From: Prosopocoilus inquinatus
Taxonomy: Eukaryota; Arthropoda; Insecta; Coleoptera; Lucanidae
Length of the DNA stretch: 64,000 nt
Assembly: GCA_036172665.1 (NCBI GenBank)
Contig: CM069872.1
Coordinates: forward strand, 56,902,101-56,966,100
Direction of reading: 5' to 3'
The translations under genes were made by a program, and so were the position numbers. The notes under the pieces were generated by a model. The model ran no database searches. It worked only from the letters and a program-made list of their open reading frames with translations, and was not told where the DNA came from. This document shows, in pieces, positions 13,101 through 22,931 of the stretch; the first letter of the stretch is position 1; the number at the start of each line of letters is the position of its first letter.

Positions 13101-16100
13101 GAAGGAATGGGATGGGATGATTCGGGAACTCCTGGATCAGAAAGCGGATTTGGCCATCGCGGACTTGACCATCACTTTCGACCGCGAGCAGGCCGTCGAC
13201 TTCACCATGCCCTTCATGAACCTGGGGATCAGCATACTCTACAGGAAGCCCATCAAGCAACCTCCGAATTTGTTCTCGTTCCTATCGCCCCTCTCCCTCG
13301 ACGTCTGGATCTACATGGCGACGGCCTACCTCGGAGTTTCCGTGCTCCTCTTCATCCTTGCAAGGTACACTCGCGCTTGCCCCTTTTATAAACGCAATCA
13401 AAACGAGTCTTGCAGATTTACGCCGTACGAGTGGCAGAACCCGCACCCCTGCAACCCCAACCCGGACCACCTCGAGAACCAGTTCACCTTGTTTAACTGC
13501 ATGTGGTTCGCCATAGGTTCCTTGATGCAGCAGGGCTGCGATTTCCTACCCAAGTAAGTAGTAGAGGGGCGTTGGCTGAGCTGTTCGTTGCGGTTGCAGG
13601 TTCAGCCCCTACGAATGGGACAACCCGCACCCTTGCAACAGCGAACCCGACGTCTTGGAGAACCAGTTCACATTGTTGAATTCTTTGTGGTTCACCATCG
13701 GCTCGCTGATGCAGCAAGGCTCGGATATAGCACCGAAGTAAGTAGCTTGCTTGGTGACTACCTCAAAGTCTTGCTGTACCAGTACCCCCTCCCCCCTCCC
13801 CCCAAAAAAAAAAAGCAACTAGCACCTACTCTCTCATTAACAAGTTAATTTCCGCAGGGCTGTTTCGACGCGAATGGTCGCGGGGATGTGGTGGTTCTTC
13901 ACCTTGATCATGATCTCATCTTACACCGCCAACCTCGCGGCGTTCCTCACCGTTGAAAGGATGGATTCGCCAATCGAAAGCGCTGAAGACCTGGCGAAGC
14001 AGACCAAGATTAAATACGGGGCGTTGCGTGGAGGATCGACTGCCGCTTTCTTTCGAGTAAGAATCACTTCGTATGGTAACGCAGCGTCTGTGACACATTG
14101 CATATCCATACAAATAGTTTATACGGATACGCCATGCGTTAAAGTTATGATTTTGCAATGAAGCGTATCCATGGAAATAATTTATACGGACACGCCACGC
14201 GTCAGAGTGCGTCAGAGTAACGATTTTGCAATGACTTTGACGTCACGGCGCGCCGCATACCCACACAAATAATTTATTATTATGATTTTGCAACGACTTT
14301 GATGCTATTACCTATCATACTGATAATTTATAGGGATGCGCCATGCGTTAAAGTTATGATTTTGCAATGACTTTGACGCCATAGCGTATCCATGCAAATA
14401 ATTTATACGGACACACCATGCGTCAAAGTTATGATTTTGCAAGGACGCCATACAAATAATTTGTTTGCGCATAGCGGATCCGTACAAACTATTTGTACGG
14501 ACATGCTATGCGCAGACTCAAACTCGGACAATCTTACGCTTGGTGACAATTGCAGGATACCAACTTTTCTACTTACCAGAGGATGTGGTCGTTCATGGAG
14601 TCTGCTAGGCCTTCGGTTTTCACGGCGAGCAACATCGAGGGGGTCGAAAGGGTCGTCAAGGGGAAGGGCAGCTACGCCTTCCTGATGGAATCGACGTCGA
14701 TCGAGTACGTCATCGAAAGGAACTGCGAGCTCACCCAGATAGGAGGGATGCTCGACTCGAAAGGATACGGAATCGCCATGCCCCCGAGTAAGCAGGCGGG
14801 AGCTTCGGGGTTGCCCCTGACGGACATTTAAAGACGAAGTGGTTTGCAGATTCTCCTTTTAGAACGGCGATCAGCGAAGCGATTCTAAAGCTGCAGGAAA
14901 TCGGAAAGCTCCACATCCTCAAGACGAAATGGTGGAAGCAAAACCGAGGTGGTGGTGCTTGCAGGGTGCGCAATTCAAAAGTTTGAGGGGGGTGGGGGTG
15001 AACTCGTTGAATTGAATTTGATTGGTTGCAGGATGAGACGACGAAGACGAGCAGCACGGCGAACGAGCTCGGATTGGCGAACGTCGGTGGTGTGTTCGTG
15101 GTGTTGATGGGTGGTATGGGGGTGGCGTGCGTGATCGCGGTGTGCGAGTTCGTCTGGAAGTCCCGGAAGGTAGCGGTGGAGGAAAGGGTGAGCAGCATTC
15201 TACACGACACGTAGCTATAAGGTTGTCCGTAGTTCACTAGGTAATTCACCACGATGAGACTTGCAAGTTGTAACTCTGAACTTTCCGATTTCTTATAATC
15301 GGGGGGCGGCCCGAAAGGGACACCCTGATTAATATCGCTTCATCACCAAAACCAAGGAGAGACCAGAAGAAGCAATATTGATCAGTTTGACGTCTCGATG
15401 AATGTAATCTGGATCAAAGAAATCAGTGAACTGTAAATATGAGCTTCGCGTGCCCCAAAATCGGGGTGCTTCAACCTCTGCATGTTTCTTCCCCTCGAAT
15501 AACGAATTTACTGACAATATCGCGGTTTCAAGGACGCCTGTGTACATAGTTGTCTATCATGTATTGTCGTGCAGTTCTCGGTGGATAACTATCTAAGTTT
15601 TTCGACATTGTTTTGGCTTTCTTGATTGATCTCTGGATAAACAGGAGGTAAGTTGGGCAAAACTTGGTGGGAAGAGGCGGAAGGTCTAGTATTTTCAAAA
15701 CCTGAAGCTGAAGAGACCTACCGCCCCTTCTCCAAAAAAATACGCTCCATACTTTGTTTTTTGCAAATTCCAAAATAAATTGGGACAAAATGATTTGGGG
15801 CACATGGCCTTAGGAGCTTGACTCAAAAGCTTAAGGAATGGAGTCACCAAGCCAGGCCAAAGTATTTTTGACCTGTTTTTGGACTTTGCACTTTTGGTTA
15901 AATCTAAATTCGGTCGGAACTAAGCTCTTTAAACTTATCCAAAGTTGTTTGGGACCTAGTGTGGTCTTCAAACCAGACCAAAATAGTTAGGGACATACCA
16001 GGACCTCAATACATTCTTCAGGCATCACTTTGGGTCCCATATAAATTTTGTTTGAGCTAGCCCAAAACAGCTTGAAGCTCTAAATGACCACAGCGATGGT

Positions 16101-18667
16101 TTTAGAAGACCACAAAGAATATTTCAGATTCAATTTCGACATTGCTAAAGTTATTTGGGGCCCCGTGGTGATGTTTTTAGACTCTAAAATTAAAGAAGCA
16201 CGATAAACCTTGACCAAAACAGTTTGGGTCTCTCAAGAACCTCAATACGTCCTTCAGACATCGCTTTGGATCACTGCAAAGTAGATCTGAGCTGACCCAA
16301 AATAGCTTGAAGCTCTAACTGACCACAGTGATGGATTTAGAACACCATAAAGTTGTTTAAAATTGAATTTCGACTTTGCCAAAGTTATTCGGAGCCCCAT
16401 GGTGATGTTTTCAGACGTCTCTACAATTAAAGAACCAAGATAAACCTTGACCAAAACAGTTTAGGTCTCTCAGTGATCTCAATACGTCGTTGAGACATCG
16501 CTTTGGGTCATTATAGAGTCAGTTCGAGCTGACGGCGATATTTTTAGAATTCGTCAGAGTTTGTTTCAACTTCTTTTGGGTTTTGGGTCCCTAGTGACGT
16601 ATTTTAAAACTAAAGAAACAAAATAGAAACTAGGTCAAAATAGTTAGGGGGCTTTCAGGGACCTCAGTACGTCCTTAAGACGTCACTTTGGGTTAAGGCA
16701 AAGTCAGTCTGAACTGACCCAAGATGGCTTGAAGCTCTAAATGACCACCGCGATGTTTTTAGAACACTAAAAAAATTAATTTCGACTTTGCCCCAAAGTT
16801 GTTTGGGTCCCAATAGAATTATGGTGACGGCTCCAGACGTCTCAAGTCAAAATTAAACCGGGCCAAAATAGTTTGGGGCCTGCCACGACTTTAGTGCATT
16901 CTTCAAACGTCACTTTGGATCATTAAAAATCCAATTTTAGTTGACCAAACGGGGCTTGAAGCTCGACGATGCTTTTGGAACATTCCTGAGTTTATTATTT
17001 TGACTTTGTCAAGGTTATTTGAGGCACCAGTGGACCATGGTGACGTCTTCAGACGTCTCTAAGCAAAATATAACCGGGCCAAAATAGTTTGGGGCTTGCC
17101 ACGACTTTAGTGCATTCTTCAAACGTCAGTTTGGATTATTAAAAATCCAATTTTAGTTGACCCAAAGGGGCTTGAAGCTCGACGATGCCTTTGGAACATT
17201 CCTGAGTTCATTATTTTGACTTTGCCAAGGTTATTTGGAACCCCAGTGGACCATGGTGACGTCTCCAGACGTCTCTAAGCAAAATATAACCGGACCAAAG
17301 TAATTTGTGACTTGCCAGGACCTCAGTACATTCTTCTGGGTTATTAAAAATCCAATTTGAGTTGACCCAAAGGGACTTGAAGCTCAACGATGCTTCTCGA
17401 ACATTCCAAAGTTTATTATTTTGACATAGCCAAGGGTATTTGGGGCCCCAATGAACCATGGTGACCTCTCCGGACGTCTCAAAACAAAATAAAACCGGGC
17501 CAAAATAGTTTATGACTTGCCAGGACCTCAGTGCATTCTTCAAACGTCAGTTTATGTTATGACAAGTCGAGTTTGAGTTGACCCAAAGGGGCTTGAAGCT
17601 CGACGACATTCCAGAGTTTATTGTTTTGGCTTTGCCAAGGTTATTTGGGGTCCCACTGGATCACGGGGACGTCTTCGGACGTCTCTAAGCGCAGTTCAAC
17701 CAGGTCAAAATAGTTCGGGACTTTCCAGAACCTCGGTTTGTTTTTTTTTAGACGTCACTTCAAGTTGTTCGGAACTAGTCCAAAACCGTTTTGGGCCTCA
17801 ACACAACGGCTGTAATATTTTTGCACCGTCGCATTGAAGTTTAAACGGCCTTGGACTTGGACGTTTGGCAACCGCCTTCGGTCCGAAGAGCTTAGCGTCT
17901 CCAAAAATCGAGAAACAAAAAGAAATTCAACCGAAAAAGTTTTGGGGTTTGATGCGAAGTCTTTGGAGTGTTTATTATTGCAATGGCGATGTGGAGTAGG
18001 TCAAAACCATTTGGATTACTTTGGTGAGCTTCACGTGGTTTTAAAGCACAAGGAACGCACTTTGTAACAGGAAAGCTTCAGATCTTTCTGGAGCTAAATG
18101 CGTTCCAAAATTTAGAGAAACGGGCCAAAATTATTTTAGAGGCTCAAATGGCCTCCGCGAGGTCTTTAGAGCTTGCCATGGCTTAGCCAAAAGCACTCTC
18201 ATGCTCTTAATGACGTCTTCAGATTATTTTGGATTTAAGAAACAAAAAAAGACATGCCATTTGTGGTTTTTGCATGGTCCTAGTGAGTTTGTCAATTCGA
18301 AGTAGCGCATGGTCTTAATGAGGTCTTCAGACTTTGTAGCTAACAAAAAAATACTTTTGGAATTACAACCAATCAAGGCAATGGGTGATCTATCCAAATC
18401 ACTTCCGGTTTATCTTTTTTTTTTTTTTTCTTTTAAGAAGTTTTAATGTATTTGGAGTAAAATTGTTGTTGTGTTCCTCAGTCTTCGCTTTGCACTGAGA
18501 TGGCGACCGAACTCCGGTTCGCGCTCAAATGCCACGGCTCGACGAGACCCTCCCGGAAGAAGGAGAGATCGAGCGGATCCTCTTCCGGGATCATGGACGA
18601 CGGCCATTTCCACCCCCTCGGCCCGTACACCTCGTACGGCTTCGTCGGGAAAGATCCCCTGAGCTAA
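951..18667 (+). CDS. Kainate-type ionotropic glutamate receptor, gene 1 (5' exon missing)
   Basis: Predicted glutamate-gated cation channel subunit of the plasma membrane. Exons: 951-1106, 5727-5911, 7106-7263, 9885-10026, 10326-10481, 11944-11964, 12444-12596, 12653-12871, 12934-13364, then 13416-13553 or 13600-13737, 13858-14056, 14556-14787, 14850-14965, 15032-15187, 18482-18667. With one pore exon the sum is 2648 nt and the frame closes exactly on TAA (about 881 residues without the first exon). Order: amino-terminal domain, S1 half of the ligand-binding domain, M1, pore loop with MQQG at the Q/R position, M3 with [10 protein letters not shown]2 with FLMEST, M4, cytoplasmic tail with ELRFALKC. 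The first exon in view begins in phase 1, exactly as exon 2 of the downstream paralogue does, so a signal-peptide exon is expected upstream; I could not find it in 1-950. Kainate rather than AMPA or NMDA class is inferred from the pore-exon motif PYEWxNPHPCN and the tail. Which insect subtype it is remains open. Confidence 0.93.
1590..2700. repeat. ~220-bp tandem repeat in receptor gene 1 intron
   Basis: About five degenerate units are marked by AAGGACGAAGCTGAC (near 1686, 1901, 2121, 2345, 2561) and by TTGCACACACACGAAAAGAG. Short ORFs across it are repeat artefacts. Confidence 0.85.
2881..3944. mobile_element. Foldback-like element with ~150-bp inverted arms
   Basis: 2881-3028 and 3797-3944 are inverted copies (TTTCCTGAAAAGCGG against CCGCTTTTCAGGAAA, and GCAATAAAAGC against GCTTTTATTGC). 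The interior has no recognisable transposase. It is probably a non-autonomous foldback element. Confidence 0.6.
3850..4265 (+). repeat. Dispersed ~415-bp repeat, copy 1
   Basis: It is nearly collinear with 10908-11328, sharing CTTCATGCTGCGCCT, AACAACGCAGGTGGTCTCG and TTTCTGTGGGAATGACC. It overlaps the right arm of the foldback-like element. Confidence 0.75.
4266..5726. other. Intron remainder, no gene seen
   Basis: AT-rich intron of receptor gene 1. It holds two isolated CCATACAAAT motifs near 4800-4850 that recur as minisatellites elsewhere. Otherwise I see nothing in it. Confidence 0.5.
5727..5911 (+). CDS. Receptor gene 1 exon: N-terminal domain
   Basis: It follows TTTTTTCAG and ends before GTATTG. 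It encodes [18 protein letters not shown] and [12 protein letters not shown], a hallmark block of kainate-receptor N-terminal domains. The frame joins the previous exon through a split Val codon and ends in phase 0. Confidence 0.92.
6105..6430. repeat. 25-bp minisatellite
   Basis: About a dozen units of TCCATACAAATTAATACATT plus GCAGG lie in the intron after the second receptor exon. Central units are identical and outer units degenerate. Confidence 0.9.
7106..7263 (+). CDS. Receptor gene 1 exon: N-terminal domain
   Basis: The acceptor is CGTTTCAG and the donor is GTATTT. It encodes [19 protein letters not shown], which matches the W-G-W strand of the N-terminal domain. It ends in phase 2, splitting an Arg codon with the next exon. 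The donor is immediately followed by a tandemly duplicated intron segment. Confidence 0.92.
7264..7830. repeat. 285-bp tandem duplication at an exon donor
   Basis: Two near-identical copies start at TATTTCGA (7265 and 7550); both contain GAGAAATGGGCGTGGCCTCC. The first copy begins within the splice donor of the 7106-7263 exon. Confidence 0.88.
7831..9884. other. Intron with dispersed CTCCGCCCAC motifs
   Basis: No gene was seen. The segment holds many AAGCTCCGCCCAC or AAGCTCCTCCCAC copies (e.g. near 8451, 8743, 9152, 9179, 9210, 9712), a GGA run near 9500 and a CT dinucleotide run near 9635. Confidence 0.6.
9885..10026 (+). CDS. Receptor gene 1 exon: N-terminal domain
   Basis: It follows GATTTTCAG and ends before GTAAGT. 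It encodes [19 protein letters not shown] and [11 protein letters not shown], the second lobe of the N-terminal domain. It ends in phase 0. Confidence 0.92.
10117..10225. repeat. ~62-bp tandem duplication in intron
   Basis: TCTTGGGCATCAGAACTGTG followed by AAGGGGTA occurs twice, about 62 bp apart, in the short intron before 10326. Confidence 0.85.
10326..10481 (+). CDS. Receptor gene 1 exon: N-terminal domain
   Basis: The acceptor is TTGTTAG and the donor is GTAAGG. It reads [20 protein letters not shown], with an N-glycosylation sequon (NIT). The paralogue carries the related YGGSNITG at the equivalent position. Phase 0 at both ends. Confidence 0.9.
10908..11328 (+). repeat. Dispersed ~415-bp repeat, copy 2
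   Basis: Second direct copy of the 3850-4265 sequence, in a different intron of the same gene, with scattered substitutions. No coding potential was seen. Confidence 0.75.
11944..11964 (+). CDS. Receptor gene 1 candidate 21-nt microexon
   Basis: Seven codons (DNNTFVK) lie between a TTCCAG acceptor and a GTAAGT donor. Both flanking exons end or begin in phase 0, so it can be included or skipped without a frameshift. It sits where related receptors carry a variable loop before the TxALMYDAV block. Its small size makes it the least certain exon of the model. Confidence 0.62.
12081..12316. mobile_element. Palindromic hairpin element (MITE-like)
   Basis: The left arm 12081-12175 and right arm up to 12316 are near-perfect inverted copies; the core AATAACTTTCTGTAGATTTT pairs with AAAATCTACAGAAAGTTATT. 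The spacer is about 45 nt. It lies in the intron after the 21-nt microexon. Confidence 0.75.
12444..12596 (+). CDS. Receptor gene 1 exon: N-terminal domain, last helices
   Basis: It follows TTTGCAG and ends before GTTAGT. It encodes [17 protein letters not shown] and the Cys-containing stretch before [11 protein letters not shown]. The ALMYDAVH block is conserved in kainate receptors. Phase 0 at both ends. Confidence 0.92.
12653..12871 (+). CDS. Receptor gene 1 exon: linker to ligand-binding domain
   Basis: This 219-nt exon lies between TTTCAG and GTAAAC. It encodes [14 protein letters not shown] and [17 protein letters not shown]. It is the same length and phase as exon 4 of the neighbouring receptor gene (27430-27648), which supports a tandem duplication of the whole gene. 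Confidence 0.93.
12934..13364 (+). CDS. Receptor gene 1 exon: S1 lobe and M1
   Basis: It follows CCTTACAG and ends before GTACAC in phase 2. It contains [13 protein letters not shown], the S1 binding segment [15 protein letters not shown] with the ligand-carboxylate Arg, and [12 protein letters not shown]. The first membrane segment is the hydrophobic run [20 protein letters not shown]. The usual vertebrate kainate APLAIT is ADLTIT here. Confidence 0.95.
13416..13553 (+). CDS. Receptor gene 1 alternative pore exon A
   Basis: 138 nt between CTTGCAG and GTAAGT. It encodes [28 protein letters not shown] and [12 protein letters not shown]: the pore helix, the Q/R-site Gln and the start of the M2-M3 link. 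It has the same length and phase as exon B, which follows after only 46 nt. It carries Cys residues (FNCMW, QGCDF) that exon B lacks. Confidence 0.88.
13600..13737 (+). CDS. Receptor gene 1 alternative pore exon B
   Basis: 138 nt between GGTTGCAG and GTAAGT. It encodes [28 protein letters not shown] and [12 protein letters not shown]. It is homologous to exon A and closer to the vertebrate kainate consensus. Either exon joins upstream AG and downstream GCTGTTTC in frame, so the pair looks mutually exclusive. Confidence 0.9.
13858..14056 (+). CDS. Receptor gene 1 exon: M3 gate and start of S2
   Basis: It follows TTCCGCAG and ends before GTAAGA. It reads [19 protein letters not shown], then the invariant gate motif [15 protein letters not shown], then [18 protein letters not shown]. 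The Ser-Thr pair in GGST occupies the glutamate gamma-carboxylate contact region. Confidence 0.95.
14095..14520. repeat. ~75-bp degenerate tandem repeat in intron
   Basis: Five or six units are built on GTATCCATACAAATAATTTA, CGGACACGCCATGCGT and TTATGATTTTGCAATGA. They share the CCATACAAAT core with the 6.1-kb minisatellite. Confidence 0.8.
14556..14787 (+). CDS. Receptor gene 1 exon: S2 lobe
   Basis: The acceptor is AATTGCAG and the donor is GTAAGC, phase 1 at the end. It encodes [18 protein letters not shown] and [15 protein letters not shown]. The Glu in FLMEST is the residue that contacts the ligand amino group in this family. Confidence 0.94.
14850..14965 (+). CDS. Receptor gene 1 exon: end of S2
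   Basis: It follows GTTTGCAG and ends before GTGCGC. It encodes [20 protein letters not shown] and [16 protein letters not shown], the conserved KWW segment before M4. Confidence 0.93.
15032..15187 (+). CDS. Receptor gene 1 exon: M4
   Basis: It follows GGTTGCAG. It encodes [18 protein letters not shown] and the rest of the fourth membrane segment, then [14 protein letters not shown]. The donor GTGAGC follows AGG. Reading through the donor gives a short tail ending at 15214. Splicing to 18482 restores a family-typical C-terminus, so I prefer the spliced form. Confidence 0.88.
15188..18481. repeat. Last intron of receptor gene 1, degenerate ~210-bp repeats
   Basis: From about 15.9 to 17.8 kb, units of 205-225 bp recur with GACCATGGTGACGTC, AAAATAGTTTGGGG and GGGGCTTGAAGCTC. 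They are old and diverged. No other gene was seen. Confidence 0.75.
18482..18667 (+). CDS. Receptor gene 1 last exon: cytoplasmic tail
   Basis: The acceptor is GTTCCTCAG, and the frame joined from the M4 exon gives [20 protein letters not shown], then a Lys/Ser-rich region, ending PLS-TAA at 18665-18667. ELRFALKC matches the membrane-proximal tail of kainate receptors. The 3.3-kb intron before it is filled with degenerate repeats. Confidence 0.85.
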   Translation, partial: SSLCTEMATELRFALKCHGSTRPSRKKERSSGSSSGIMDDGHFHPLGPYTSYGFVGKDPLS

Positions 18668-21600
18668 AGTGCTATGATATATTTCTCGGGCTCGGCTTAG
18701 ACAAATACATTTGGCGTTCTCGACCGACCACTCTCGAACACTCTGAGACCATCTCCATCCTCTGTTTTCACACGAGGTTAAAACAAGATGGAGATACTCT
18801 GAGAGCGCAGCACCAGAGCACTCAGTCGAAAACGCTTCCGGAATCAAAGAAGTACAAAACGACGGCGTATCATCACGGATGGCTTAAGTAAAACTTAAAA
18901 AAAAAATATATCATATCACTGTTATTAGGTAACATCTATTTTTTTATATTATATCCTTGCTTATGTAATGTACCTACGAGGGTCGCTCGAAAAGTAATAG
19001 GGCCGCAACTGCCAAAACAATGTTTAAAAAACTTCCTGTCTCTATCTCTATCTCTCTCTCACCCCCTGTAGATCTAGCGTATATTTCGACGTGTGTATTC
19101 TTTTTATCGTATGGTAAGGCGAGGGACATAACAAAAAAAAAAAAAACAGAAAACAAAAAAAGGCGGGGCTTACGTCCCTAGGGGTTTTTATTGGTTGATG
19201 ATGATGTACATAAATTTTAAAACTGTTTGTATTTGTGTGGCATTTACATGTTAAGGGGCCGTGTCGGCCTGTAACTCTCAAATAGCAAATAAATTTATTC
19301 TATTCGTTTTTCAGGCTGGTGTTTTATTAATTACAACCTTCTCTTAAACACACTCTTTATGTCGCGCGATAAAAATTAATTTAGAAGTAAGTATGACTAG
19401 TCACGCCCACTTCTGTTGGGGGCTGGCCGCCAGGTGCCGCCCCCCACCTGACTGTGCACTCGTGAGTCAAAGAGAGATGCAGTTTGTGACGGATAGACCT
19501 TTTCCTTTAGATTTATCATCCGTATTAATGAATTACAGTGAGTAATTTAAAAGTAAAATAATGATTCTTACAAGCGACATTCTAAAACGAAAAAAAAAAC
19601 ACACCATGATTATGTCTTGTATGGTATGGGTCCTAAAGTATCACTTCACGATTTGTTTTTTTTTTTTTCTACAGTGTTTAAAACTGATGAAATGATAACG
19701 AAGAAATAAATTCGTAGTGAGTATAAAAATTAAAAGAAAAAAAAAACATTAAAAATAGAAGAGCAAAAAACTACTACGACAGAAACTTCTTTTTGTTAAG
19801 AAAAAAAAATCAAATCGAAGCGCGAAAACAAGCGACGCTCGACTACAAATAAAATAAATAAAATTAAGAAGCGATATCGGAACAAGAAATTTAATTTAAA
19901 CAAAAATAGAAAGAATCTCTCTCAATAAACAAAAATAGTTCGACTTTCTAAAATTAATTAAAACTGGTTTTTAAGACGTTCGGGGGCGATTTTGCAATTT
20001 TCCAACACTTTAATAATAAACTCTAAATAAACAAAACCGGTGACCAGTTTTTCAGATAAAACAAGACAAAAGACGACCGATAAATAAATAAAGAAATAAT
20101 TCAAGTTAAATTAAAATTTAAAAAAAAAGCAGAGCAAAATAAAAATTAAATTTCATTACTCTGTGTATAGAATAAAAGGAAAAGAAAATTTATAAAATTT
20201 AAAAAAAAAAACGCGTGAAAAATTGAAATAAACAAAACCGACGCAGTTTTTCGCATGAAATAAAACAAAAGAGGATCGAAACTTTTATTCATCTGTACAT
20301 CGAAAGCAAGGAAATTAAATTAAAAAATGCGAAAACTTTATCGAAACTAGATTTTTCACATAAAATAAAACAAAAACAGATAAATAAAGAAGAAGAAAAA
20401 ACAATTCAGATTAAATTAAGATTTAAAAAAAAAGAACAAGACAAAGAAGAGTTAAACGAGATTTTAAAAAATGTGAAATCCTTAAATAAATAAAATTGTT
20501 GGGATTTTTCACATAAAACAAAACAAAAGACGATCGATAGATAAATAAAGATATAATGCATAAAATTAAAAAAAAAAAATCAAAATCACTCTTGACACGT
20601 ACGAATTAGAAAATTTATAAAATTAAAAAAAAATTTGAAAACTTCAAATAACAAAACCGGCGCAGTTTTTCACATCAAATAAAACAAAAGAGGATCGAAG
20701 CTTTTATTCATCTGTACGCCGATAAAGAGGAAGAAAACGGGCAAAGAAAATTTGTCATATAAAAAAAAAATGAAATTTATAGATAAATAAAACTGCTGTG
20801 ATTTTCACATAAAATAAAACAAAAAACGATCGTATCGACAAATAGGTAAACAGGAAACAACCCGGGTTAAATTAAAATTAAAAAAAAAAACAAGGGCAAA
20901 ACTGAAATTAATTATTAAAAAAAAAAATAGTTGATTTTATTACTCTGCCGCATACGAAAGAGAAAGTTTTTAAAATTAAAAAAAAAAAATGTGAGAACCT
21001 CAGAAAAAACACAAAACCGACGCAGTTTTTCACAAAAAAATAAAACAAAAAGGATCGAAAGTTTTTGTATGTGTACTTCCCACATCGAAAACGGAGAAAG
21101 CGGCAAAGAAAACTTAAGGAATTAAAAAAAATAAAATAATGTCGAATCTTTAGATAACCAAAATTAATGCGATTTTTCACATAAAATAAAACAAAAGACG
21201 ATCGACGAAAATAAACAAATAAACAATTCGAGTTAATTAAAATTTGTGAAGAAAAAACAAGGGCGAAACAAAAATTAAATTTTATTATCTGTCTGCACAC
21301 GAAAAAGAAAATTTATCAAATAAAAGAAAAAAATGTGAAAACTATAAATAGACAAAACCGACGCGGCGTAGTTTTTCACAGCAAATAAAACAAAAAAGGA
21401 TCGAAACTTTATTCATCCGTACGTCGAAAAAAAAAAAAGAAAACGGCAAAAATTTTTGAAATCTGTAAATAAACTGCGAAGTCGGCAAGAAAAATTTGAA
21501 ATCTTTAGATAAACTGTGAAGTCTTTAGACAAACAAAACCGACGCGATTTTTCACATAAAATAAGACAAAAGACAATCGACGAAAATAATATTTAAAATT

Positions 21601-22843
21601 TGAGAAGAAAAAAAAAAGCAAAGTCAAAACGAAAATTAAATTTTATTATCCGTTGCACACGGAAGAGAAAATTTGTCAGAAATTAAAAAGAGAAAAGAAT
21701 GTGAAAACTGTAAATAAACAAAACCGACGCGGCGTAGTTTTTCACAGCAAATAAAACAAAAAAGGATCGAAACATTATTCATCTGTACGTCGAAAAAAAG
21801 ACGAAGAAAACGGCAAATAGAATTTGAAATCTTTAGATAAACTGTCAAAGTCTTAAGATAAACAAAACCTAAGCGATTTTTCACATAAAATAAAATAAAA
21901 GACGATCGACGAAAATAAATAAATAAAACAATTCGAGTTAATTAGAATTTCAGGAGAAAAAAAAACAAGGGCAAAACGAAAATTAAATTTTATTATCCGT
22001 TGCACGCGGAAGAGAAAATTTGTCAAAAATTAAAAAGAGAAAAGAATGTGAAAACTGTAAATAAACAAAACCGACGCGGTGTAGTTTTTCGCAGCAAACA
22101 AAACAAAAAAGGATCGAAACGTTATTCATCTGTACGTCGAAAAAAAAAACGAAGAAAACGGCAAACATTTTTGAGATCTTTAAATAAACTGCGAAGTCTT
22201 CAGATAAACAAAACCGACGCAATTTTTCACGTAAAATAAAACAAGAGACGACCAACAAACGAAAATGAAACAAAAGACAATCGACAAATACACAGAATCA
22301 AATCGACAAATTAAAATTAAAAAAAAAAAAAATTTGTTTGGAAAACGAAACATGTTGGGCGACGTGTTCGACACGCGACGTGCCGAGAATCGAATCGCCT
22401 CGATTTTTTGCAACCATCAAGTTACAGAACACCCTGTGTATACAAAAATAAAAGAGTTCGATTCAAAATTAATTACAAAAGAAACCATTCAACGCCGGCG
22501 GCGTATACAAAGTGTTTTCGTGCAGCAAGTTTGTAAGTAAGTGATGTTGTAGGCGCTTTACGTGCCAATCGTGAAACCTATTCTTCCGTGCCAAATGTCG
22601 TCCGAAAATAGCCCCATTTCGTCATTTGTTTTTTTATTGTTTCCTCGACCACACTATTACAAGAAAACAAAGGCACTGTGCACCTTTTTTTTGTAAAATT
22701 TTGAATTGATACGTTCTTTGGACCGACGGCGACGCCCCATAAAATTCCGACGACTCCTAAATATACCCGACCAATCACCATCGCGCAGAAACACGGGGGA
22801 AAGGAAAACGGGGAAAAAGCGCGCGTCCAACATAAACGAAAAC
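18668..22843. repeat. Spacer between receptor genes, A-rich ~350-bp repeats
   Basis: 18976 carries GAGGGTCGCTCGAAAAGTAA, resembling a mariner-type terminal repeat. From about 19.6 to 22.3 kb, A-rich units of roughly 345-360 bp recur with AAACAAAACCGACGC, ACAAAAGACGATCGACG and TTCATCTGTACGTCG. A single GAACACCCTGTGTATAC occurs near 22427. No gene was seen. Confidence 0.7.
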
Positions 22844-22931
22844 ATGTGGAAGTGCAACGTCGCCGCCGTCGTGTTATTTATAAACCTGCTGCTCGTGCTG
22901 GCCACGTGTGCGCGTCGCCAATTCAAAATCG
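22844..22931 (+). CDS. Receptor gene 2 exon 1: signal peptide
   Basis: It encodes [18 protein letters not shown] and a polar end ARRQFKIG, and ends in phase 1 before GTGAGT. The hydrophobic core and short length fit a secretory signal for a type-I topology receptor. Confidence 0.9.

Noticed and set aside
15188..15214. Short tail of receptor gene 1 ending at 15214
   Set aside because: It arises by reading through a GTGAGC donor; the spliced exon at 18482 gives a conserved kainate-type tail and a closed frame.
18529..18891. 120-codon ORF on the + strand
   Set aside because: It is a different frame of the receptor gene 1 last exon.
22706..22843. In-frame upstream extension of receptor gene 2
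   Set aside because: It has no ATG, is rich in Arg/Lys, and would bury the signal peptide; ATG 22844 is preferred.
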